Origin: Rhizophagus prolifer
Taxonomy: Eukaryota; Glomeromycota; Glomeromycetes; Glomerales; Glomeraceae
Assembly: GCA_019425655.1 (NCBI GenBank)
Contig: NQWY01025009.1
Location: forward strand, 1-24,272
Reading direction: 5' to 3'
Length of the DNA: 24,272 nucleotides
Under the pieces are notes generated by a model. That model was not told where the DNA came from. It was given only the letters and a program-made list of their open reading frames with translations, and searched no databases. This document shows positions 10,797 to 18,541 of the stretch, piece by piece (position 1 is the stretch's first letter; the number at the start of each line of letters is the position of its first letter). A program made the translations under genes and the position numbers.

Positions 10797-11186
10797 TTAC
10801 TTTTCTGGCAAAACAAATACAGATGGAGGTACATAACGCTTTGAATTATATACACTTTCGCCCACTTTCCAATCTGGAACATTTTTCATAATTTCAGCTT
10901 CACGCTGTAAAGATGCTTGATCGCGACGATATGTATCACGATCAAATTCTGCTTGCAACATGGGAATAAGATGTATACGTGACCAATTTTTTTCACGTTT
11001 CAACTCACCTTACCGGGACTCTAAAATTGTCTGTGTCATCCAATAAAAACCTAATGCAGATATGGCCGTTATACTTGTAAAAAGGGTTAATCCAGAAGGA
11101 CCCCTTCTTGGTATATTGCGTTTATATTGAACAGCGGGGAAACCACCGGGCCTAGGTAAGTCTTGTGGTTGTGGTGTAGACGCCAT
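10797..11186 (-). CDS. NDUFA13/GRIM-19 complex I subunit, with an in-frame TAA
   Basis: This is an accessory subunit of mitochondrial NADH:ubiquinone oxidoreductase with a single membrane helix. The N-terminus reads MASTPQPQDLPRPGGFPAVQ, followed by YKRNIPRRGPSG, a hydrophobic helix at about residues 33-52 (LFTSITAISALGFYW), then LKREKNWSRIHLIPMLQAEF and VPDWKVGESVYNSKRYVPPS. Length (about 129 residues) and blocks match fungal homologues. The oddity is a TAA at 11010-11012 (codon 59), in the same frame on both sides, within CGGTAAGGTGAG, which holds two splice-donor-like motifs. A 66-nt GT-AG segment (11009-11074) would remove the stop in frame, but also the membrane helix, so I doubt it is the main intron. 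Real nonsense, assembly error or a vanished intron are all possible. The gene converges on POL5. Confidence 0.85.
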
Positions 11187-11804
11187 TATAAATTTATGAC
11201 GGTAATATTTAAATTTCTCTTATTAAAAAGACAAAACTTAAAAATAATCGAAATTGTTAAAACATAAAAGATGAAGAGATGAATGTTACACTAAAAACAA
11301 TTATATTCGTAGTATAGAATTTTTCTCACTTGACTGCAATTAATGCTAGTTTCGTCATAAAATTTTATTCTGTTATATATATTATACTAAAACTATTATT
11401 ACATTTGTGTGTTAGTTGTACATTGAGCTTTCCTTGAAATGTGATAATTTCAATGCAAAGCATTTAGCTACTGTCGTTGTAAAGTAATTAGTGATAATAA
11501 TGGGACATTCAAAGCCCGATCAGGGAACAAGATATTACCGAGGTTTTGTGAAACCTAATGTCCTAATCGAAAAAAAGTCTCTTTTTTTGTATATAATTTA
11601 TTTAATTTAATTGACTATTAGATAGTTATATGACGTTTACGCCAAGTTTTTATTCATATTACATATACATCAAGTAGTCTTTATATTACGAACAAACAAC
11701 AAATGAAGAATTATTTAAAAGTATCGCACTTCTTGAAAAATACAATTTAAATATCTAAAAGAGAAGAAAGAAAATTAATATTTTTTTTTAAACTATTTTT
11801 TAGT
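11187..11804. other. Intergenic, NDUFA13 promoter and kinase 3' flank
   Basis: No gene seen. It holds the presumed NDUFA13 promoter next to 11187 and the kinase 3' region near 11804. A fold-prone block at 11501-11565 stands out: a 9-bp closing stem enclosing two small hairpins. Confidence 0.5.
11501..11565. other. Three-way-junction-like fold, possible structured element
   Basis: TGGGACATT at 11501-11509 pairs with AATGTCCTA at 11557-11565 (one G-U). Inside are CCC-GATCA-GGG and AGGTTT-TGTG-AAACCT, the latter directly next to the closing stem. It is too short for a nuclear tRNA and lacks a TTC loop. Function unknown. Confidence 0.3.
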
Positions 11805-13442
11805 TTATGTATTATACTTACTATCTGGAATACTTAAACTAAGTTGAGTAGTATAATAAGCTATAAAATTGATATGGCCATAATATATATTAATTCATAA
11901 TAATATTTATATATATTTAATTTGATAATTACCTTCTTGTTCTTCTATTAATAATATATATAAAATTAAATTTTTTTAATCATAGAATTAATAATAATGA
12001 TAAATATATTATCTTAAATATTTTACCTTCAGTAATATTTTTCGGTTCAGGTAAATCTTCAAAATTATAAATTTTGCTATGATTATTTTCAATTAATGGA
12101 CTTATGGTGCTAGAATATATGTTGTAATTGATATATTTATCATCTTGATAAAACGATTTGTTAAGCTCTTCAATCTTGTTCCAAAGTGTACGAACCTTTG
12201 GTCTTCCATTTGGATTTGCATCCCAACATTGTACCATTAATTCTTTATATTCCAAAGGTGTTCCTGGTACTATCTTTGGTCTCATGCCGTTAATGATATT
12301 TATTGCAAGATCATAATTATGTTTGTAATTAACAAATGGTGGATGTTCAGATGAAATTTCCCACATAAGCATTGCAACGCTATAAATATCAGATGCATAT
12401 GAATATCGATTCTTAGAAATAACTTCGGGTGCAATAAAAGGAAGATTTCCATATATACTTTTTAACGGTTTATCGGCAGGCCCACAAAAACCAAGATCAC
12501 TAATATACCAATCATTTTTATCTTCTGAATATAATATATTTCCAGAGTGCAAGTCTCTATGGACGGAACTTTCTTCATGAATTCTGCAAAGTGCTTTAAT
12601 TATTTCAAAAGTAATTTGAATTTTGGTTTTCCACGCAACTTTATTACGATTTTTTTGTAAATATTTTCTTAAATCCATGTCCATTTTACTCATTACAAGC
12701 ATGAATTTTCTATCCGGATTCTTTGTTAAACCGTAACATTGTGCGATACTGCCCCATTTATTACTTATAAATAAATGCATTGTTGCCTATTAAAAAAAGG
12801 AAATTCTATTATTATAAAAATTAGCATGAAAAAAAATTTTTTTTTTACAAATTAACTCGCCTCTTCAAGCCAGCTTCTATTAGCATTCTCAACATTTTCT
12901 AATTTTTTAAGGACTACTTTACACGTTCCAGATCTCTTTAATTGTTTTTCTTTAGGGTCCCACTCTCTATAATGTCCATCAATCCAATCCGCGGAATAAA
13001 TCTTAGAGAAACCACCTTGGGTCAGATATTTAAAATTTTGTAAATTTTCGTATGGGATCCATTCAACAATCATGTATGGAATAAGTGATTTCTTTTGACA
13101 ATTCTGTATTAACACATCAATAGTTTCATTTCCTGATGTCCAATTTGAAAATTTTGATTCCAAATACTCTCGAACACAAAATTCACAATATAAGGTTGCC
13201 AAACACCCTTTTTGACAATTTTCACAATTTCTACTTATCCCGTCATTTTCGACTACTTTAAAATAGTCATAATCCCCATCAAATCTTTTTATTGCTTCTG
13301 TTTTTTCATCTTTTGTAAGTGATTCATCGTCAAGGATGAATTGTTTTAAAGTTTTAAATCTTTCATGTTTATTATCATTAATAATTAATGTATATGCTCT
13401 ATTATATGCTGAATTAACGACTTCTTTACGAATATTGGACAT
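11805..13442 (-). CDS. TKL-like protein kinase of a Glomeromycotina-type family
   Basis: About 469 residues from four exons: 12861-13442, 12027-12786, 11933-11944 (12 nt) and 11805-11860. The N-terminal part (MSNIRKEVVNSAYNRAY) leads to a small Cys cluster, CENCQKGC and CEFC (about residues 72-90), then FSNWTSGNETIDVLIQNCQ. The kinase domain follows: glycine-rich loop TQGGFSKIYSADW (about 143), VVLKKL lysine (about 178), HRDLHSGN (270-272), DLG in place of DFG (291-293), APE (313-315) and SDIYSVAMLMWEIS. The layout matches, as I recall it, the large Rhizophagus kinase expansion. Substrate is unknown. HRD Asp, Asn and the DLG Asp are present, so catalysis looks possible. The start is the ATG giving MSN; the frame extends upstream only through a TTG. 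The first intron is GC-AG. The tail EEEQEAYYTTQLSLSIPDS depends on the 12-nt exon. Confidence 0.92.
11933..11944 (-). other. 12-nt micro-exon of the kinase gene
   Basis: On the minus strand AAGAACAAGAAG lies between TTAATAG and GTAATT. Both flanking introns (11945-12026 and 11861-11932) are phase 1, and the splice yields NITE-EEQE-AYYTTQ, the usual tail of this family as I recall it. Reading straight through instead would end in a short unrelated AT-rich tail. Confidence 0.75.
12787..12860 (-). other. GC-AG intron in the kinase gene
   Basis: The minus-strand exon ends GAA GAG, followed by GCGAGT, and the acceptor is TTTAATAG before GCA ACA ATG CAT. This is the only join that keeps frame and gives WLEE-ATMHLFISNKWG. 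The GT three bases later is in the wrong phase for every nearby acceptor. Confidence 0.8.
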
Positions 13443-15111
13443 AATTACATATTTCAAGGATAATATATATAAAAATTTAAAAATATAAATCCAATGAGAA
13501 AAAAGAAAGAATTATACAATTTTTGAATTGAATTAAGGATTTATTATGACCAATTTGGTAAGAGTTTTCCATAATGGGTTGTAGCCGGGGATTAGTATAA
13601 TCCGACCGTTAAAAGTAATAATCTGCGCTCAACAATACTGTTAAAAGGGACTTAATAAAAAAAGATAGCTTTTAAAGGATTGTTTGTTTTCCGAAAAAAG
13701 GCAAAAGAGTGGCTTAATTACATAATAATCATTCCTCCAAATAAATGGGTAGTCAGAGAATAGATACATTCTTGGTATTGTTCTTTATAATTTGGAAATT
13801 TTTTTTATAATGGAAATTATCCAAGGTACTAATTTATTAGTACAAGTATTTATTTAAGTTTTTTAATTACTAACGTTCCACGTACACAAGTAAATATAAT
13901 AAAATCAACACTCTTCAAATCAGCTGAGGATTTAAACAAAAAAAGATGATGATCATTAACATTTTTAACTTGTGATGCAAAGGATTTGGGATGCAAGGAT
14001 TGGCCAAAGCAAATCGTGTTTTAAAACTTAAACTCTATTAGGTGATAATTCATCAAGAAGAGAAATATTTAAAACCATAATTTCTGCCAGAATTAATAAG
14101 TAGATGACGCAGGATAGTAAAATGCGAATTTATGGTAAAGTTAAATATATCGGGATAAGGTAAGAGATTGCAAATTATAATTTTTTATTATGAAATATTT
14201 CTAATAAAATATATTATTTTCATATTTACCTAATCCTTTACACGTTAGGTTTGTATATTATATTATTATATTGCAAAAAAACTTAAAAGTCAGAATTAAC
14301 AAAATAATAAAGAAATTTTTTCTCTGGACTGAGAGTTGTTACAATAAGTAAACTTTTGATGTGCCACTTATTTTATTTAAAGGAATCTAAGGACTTCATA
14401 CTAGAATAGATTTTTTTATCTGATTTAAGATGTTTACGCATGGTTTTACTATAGAGATTACCGTTTATGATTTATATGATGAACAGATGAAGTATTATAA
14501 AACAGAATGAACTAGAATTTAGGAATTACAGAAGTACCCTCGGATTTAAATCTGATTTCCCTGATTCGAATCGAGTCAGAATCATGATTTAAGAAGGTGG
14601 ATTAACTAAAGATTCATGAGAGAATAAAATAAAAGTTTTTGGTTGATTGAAATATAAGCAATACGGAATTTATACGTAAAAAATGTATCTAATTTCTTTA
14701 TAGGGATGGCTAATTAACTCTAACAAGTTTTATTAGAAAGAACAACAAAATTTGATTTTGATAGGTTAGAAGTATACATCTTGATATATTTATAGGGTAC
14801 AAATATATAAATCCATCAAGAAACTGGTCGTATAAATCATAGCAGAATGAACCTTCTGTTATAATAATCTGGGTGAAACGAATAAAACCAGAAATCGTCG
14901 ACATGTTTTAAATTATAGAAAATATTACACTTCAGTATATCAATCATTAATGTTAATAAGTAATCACAAAGACTAAAATTAATTGTAAAAGTGTTACCTG
15001 TGTATTTAGAGAACGCTAGATTATATAACTTTCTTCTAGGAATCTGTAACTCTCACAAGACTTTTAAAAGCCTTTTCATGAAGCATACATTGTCATCTAT
15101 TGGTTGAAATA
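13443..15111. other. Gene-poor region, kinase upstream flank
   Basis: No gene supported. Next to the kinase start is an AT-rich stretch with a TATA-like run near 13470. Small structured patches are GGATTA-gta-TAATCC (13589-13603) and ACCAATTTGGT (13549-13559). A near-tandem direct repeat of GATGCAAGGATTGG-like sequence lies near 13975-14005. A 64-codon minus-strand open frame at 14710-14904 has no ATG at its head that I can defend and no recognised domain. Confidence 0.5.
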
Positions 15112-15229
15112 CGTAAACTATACTTGCCACCCATTCCTCAAAAAGGAAATTTAAACAATGAGATCGACATGAAATCGTTGTTTAAATTTCCTTTTTTGGG
15201 GAATGGGCGGCGACAAGGATGTTCCACTG
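15112..15229. mobile_element. 118-bp foldback MITE, Tc1/mariner-pogo-like ends, TA flanks
   Basis: Almost the whole element is an inverted repeat. The right arm (minus strand) starts CAGTGGAACATCCTTG and runs through GCCGCCCATTCC. The left arm has the same sequence with a few transitions and small gaps. The inner arms are GGAAATTTAAACAA and TTGTTTAAATTTCC around a 19-nt loop. TA at 15110-15111 and TA at 15230-15231 fit a target duplication of the Tc1/mariner-pogo superfamily. It is non-coding, so it would need a transposase supplied elsewhere. The left end is the more eroded, suggesting it is not very recent. Confidence 0.7.
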
Positions 15230-15703
15230 TAACTGAAAAAGATGACTTATTTTTTATAAAACGGGTGATTTCGCCCAATAATAAACCATTCGAGGACGTT
15301 CACTGGACAAAACGGTTCAGTGGTAGCGTTAATCGGCATTTCTTCGGGTGTTGTATCGCATTACACCCATTGACTCGAGAACGAACACGTTGAAGTGATA
15401 CAGTATTTGGTGATTATTATTTTCTGACATGTTTAGTGACCGTAAAAGTATAAATTCTCTCTTAAGAAGATAATGTTATTTTAGAGTAGATAATCATAGT
15501 AGGCCCTCCTCTATATGCTACCCAACTGGAAAAGCTTCCTGTCTATTATCGACTTCTGAATATTAATTATTCTAAATTTGTATTAAACGTATATGTTTTT
15601 TGCTAGTTCTTTCGTTCAATTGTACACACACATATATATAAATTTTTGTTTCACAATGAGACACCGACTTTATTAAAGCAACCTGGTAGCTCTCTAGGCG
15701 TAC

Positions 15704-15721
15704 TCTGTCTCTTGAGACAGA
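15704..15721. repeat. Perfect 8-bp-arm palindrome
   Basis: TCTGTCTC, two bases, then GAGACAGA. A short DNA palindrome of unknown role. Confidence 0.5.
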
Positions 15722-16134
15722 AAATAAAGTAAAAAATAAAATTTCCCTAGAATACATATAGATAATTAGAAATCACATAATACTCAGTCTACAATCTAAA
15801 AGCAAAACTTTTGCTGAATTAATTAATACTATAAAGTTTGAAAACACAAGAATGCGTCCGATTGATAACCAAATAAGGTTAGATTAGTGTTTAAGGAAAT
15901 TAATACCAATTCCAATTCAAATTTTTAAAATGGTTACAAGAACCTAGAAATTTACTTTTGCATAAACTACGGCCAAGAAAATTGGTGATAATATCAAATT
16001 CTCATATATAATTATTGTATTTATGAGGATGAGGTTTCTCCAAAGAATAACCAATTGTTTAAAAATACCCAGCAGAACGAATAAAACATTTTGTTATCAT
16101 TATATAAACAAACAAAGTACCCAAACTGTCAAGC

Positions 16135-16172
16135 GTAGGGACATCACCCTACAGTGATAACTTTTTATCATT
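16135..16172. repeat. Two adjacent hairpins
   Basis: GTAGGG-acatca-CCCTAC (16135-16152) is followed immediately by AGTGATAA-CTTT-TTATCATT (16153-16172, one G-T pair). No coding or RNA family is recognised. Confidence 0.5.
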
Positions 16173-17659
16173 ATTTTACATATTGTGTCAATTTGTCAGA
16201 ACAATCTCAAAGTCTCACCCTAATGAAGGTATTAATGGAAAGGTCTATGATGCTATATGTTCTCACTACGTAATAGTCGTATTTATTTTTGAAATCTGTG
16301 CGCTACTCCACTCATAAAGAAATTGATGAGGGGAATTTTTTGGTTAAACAGGCACTTAGTGCCCATGGAAGAGTCACTGTTGGTACTGTAGTACTTGTGC
16401 TATTTTATAGAGTTGGTGTATTAGAAGGGATTTAGGGATTAAGCTAATTCTTTTATCTATCTTGTCAAGTGGTCGTGAAACGGAGGTTATTCAGGAAAAA
16501 TATTACTAATCTGACCTGTCAATGGAATGCACATATATCGTTTTATAAAATATTTTATTCATTGCTATCCTTAAGCTTTTAATAATTCGAATTTCGATAT
16601 TTATAACAAAATAAATCAATTTATTTAATGACGAAATTATAACGAAACTATTGCAAAAAAAGATGAGCAAAATTTTTACTTTTAAGATTTGACGTAATTA
16701 TTTATGAATTGAATTACGTAATTAACAATTATATAACACTATTTACATAATAATTATATATACATTTTTATCGTAATAATAAAAAAATTATGAAATGATG
16801 TTTATATTTAAAAACATTTCTCATATTTATAATTTGGTATAAAAAAAACAAGTTTTTGTTAGTAAAATATTTGTTAAACATTTTTCGTCGAATATCTTAA
16901 CGGAAATGTTGATGTTAATTCATAAAGGATCGACACGTGATACCAATTAAACGATGTTCACATGAAAAATTTTTTATTTGCCATTATGTGTTACGAGGAA
17001 GTTATATTAGACTGACACATGCAATCGTTATTTGTATATGAAAGAATAATTTAAAGTGATTGTAAAAAATTTCTATTTCTTTGAGCGAAAAATTTGCATA
17101 AAGTAGTAGTAAAAACAAATTTAAAGCCTTTGCTCAAAATCTTCTATTAAATACGTACAGTATTTAGGGTAATACAAATTATGGAAGGGAGCTTTAACAG
17201 TCTACCTTGAGATTTAGGAGATAATTATGTTATATTTTATTTCATCGCGATCTTTAAATAAAAAAATTCACGATCGCTGATCGTACAACGCAAAACCGAT
17301 TGCTGATCATTTGTCGGCTTATTCTGATAAAATTAATGAATTTTTATTATTGTTTCTTAGAATAGTAGAGATTTATTACAAAATTGATTTGCTAACGATC
17401 AATTTTAGTTTAATTATTCCCGATCATCTAGTATTACCACACGAATTTAGAAAGTTCATACTAAAATCATATTCCAAATTCCTGGCCCGATTGTTGATAT
17501 TTCTCATGTTACTTACAAATTTTATATGGCTGAAATCATTCCAAATTTTGTTTAGGTTGAAATTTATTCCATACGAATATACGATTATATATATATAACC
17601 TGCTGTGGTTAGGAGGTTGGGCGAGCGTGCCGTTATGAAACGACTTGACATGATAGTAT

Positions 17660-17679
17660 ACGTTAACGTTAGCGTTAAC
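17660..17679. repeat. ACGTTA short tandem repeat forming a palindrome
   Basis: ACGTTA-ACGTTA-GCGTTA in tandem. GTTAACG and CGTTAAC also form a 7-bp stem with a TTAG loop. Confidence 0.5.
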
Positions 17680-18062
17680 AATTATGTATTTAAGGTCAAA
17701 TCTTACATACGTTGTTGTGATAAGATATAACGTTCATCATCATAATCCATTCCAAGCAAACCTCGTCCTAGTCCCACTTATAACTTTTATTACTAAAAGT
17801 AAATATATTGGATAAAATAAGACATTTGGTAATGATGTCTAGTGTAAATAATAGATTCAGCAATATAGGTGATCTTTTCTTCTTTCTCTTTTATAAAAAC
17901 TTATTTCGCTAATTTGTAAAGCTTTCATTCTTTATAACTTAATTTTTGCACTCTTTTACAGGTTTACATTTTTTATGTAAGATTTGTCTTGACTAATTTC
18001 CTTTTCAAGCCCCGTCTACCTACATTTAGCATTGATTTGCCGATTTCATTATTAGACTTTTC

Positions 18063-18123
18063 CATTTTAATACCATTTTAATACGATCGGTAATCAACAA
18101 ACGTTTTACTGTTTCAACAAACG
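18063..18123. promoter_or_regulatory. Direct repeats in the FKS upstream region
   Basis: CATTTTAATAC occurs twice head-to-tail (18063-18073 and 18074-18084). TCAACAAACG occurs at 18094-18103 and again at 18114-18123, 20 bp apart. They lie about 420-480 bp before the FKS start and could be factor-binding sites. Confidence 0.3.
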
Positions 18124-18422
18124 AAATAAAATATTATAGGTGATAAACTACTTGAAGGACAACTCGTGTTCGGTTTGCTAAAAAAATTCAGATCATTTCT
18201 AAGATAGTTAAGCTGTTTTATTTTTTCCTAATTAAGCATCTTCTCATCTTATCAATTGAATCGTAAACTTGTACCTAATTGATTGAATAATAATAACATG
18301 CGATATAGCCACCAAAACTATTTTGAGCGAGTGTGAAATAAACAAGTCATCACCTTATTTCTTGACTTTAATTATCCTGAAATCTAAATATATCACTATA
18401 ATATGTCAATTGTTCCAAATTT

Positions 18423-18453
18423 GATTGGCTAGATTTTCACTGACTAGCCAATC
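18423..18453. promoter_or_regulatory. Inverted CCAAT-box pair upstream of FKS
   Basis: GATTGGCTAG and CTAGCCAATC form perfect 10-bp inverted arms around an 11-nt spacer, about 90-120 bp before the FKS ATG. Each arm carries a CCAAT box, in opposite orientation, at a usual distance for binding by a HAP/NF-Y-type complex. Confidence 0.45.
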
Positions 18454-18541
18454 GCATTGCTCGCGAAGAAACTACTTAACATGTTGTAAATTTTGTTTCC
18501 TTTAATGGGAGAAAAAATAAGTTGAAACTCATTGTTAAGAT

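Larger units (their letters stand above)
15230..18540. other. Gene-poor region between the MITE and FKS
   Basis: No gene supported over about 3.3 kb. A less AT-rich patch at 15230-15400 has sequences resembling the MITE end and may be transposon debris. Palindromes lie at 15704-15721, 16135-16172, 16351-16363, 17270-17284 and 17662-17679. The section from about 16540 to 17300 is very AT-rich with nothing recognisable. The last 700 bp should hold the FKS promoter. I found no tRNA, 5S or spliceosomal RNA gene by eye. Confidence 0.5.

Noticed and set aside
11009-11074. 66-nt GT-AG segment as the normal NDUFA13 intron
   Set aside because: Its translation is the expected membrane helix of the family, so it is more likely exon; kept only as an alternative-splicing possibility.
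11503-11563. Candidate tRNA from the 7-bp stem and T-arm-like hairpin
   Set aside because: Only 61 nt, no anticodon stem, no TTC loop and no B-box consensus.
14570-14590. GATTCGAATC resembling a tRNA B box
   Set aside because: No acceptor, D or anticodon arms can be placed around it.
14710-14904. 64-codon minus-strand open frame
   Set aside because: No recognised family and no promoter or splice context; a repeat-derived origin is possible but I cannot show it.
15100-15393. 97-codon plus-strand open frame running through the MITE
   Set aside because: It is created partly by the foldback arms, starts before the element and has no recognised domain.
16315-16437. About 39 open codons reading KEIDEGNFLVKQALSAHG onward
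   Set aside because: No start codon, no recognised family and short; could be coding debris, but not supportable.
17424-17681. Overlapping open frames on both strands at 17311-17681
   Set aside because: Low-complexity composition, no domain, mutually overlapping; more likely chance or repeat-derived.
13443-18540. CRISPR array, operon or clustered defence genes
   Set aside because: No regularly spaced repeats and no coding genes; the DNA is eukaryotic with spliceosomal introns on both sides.
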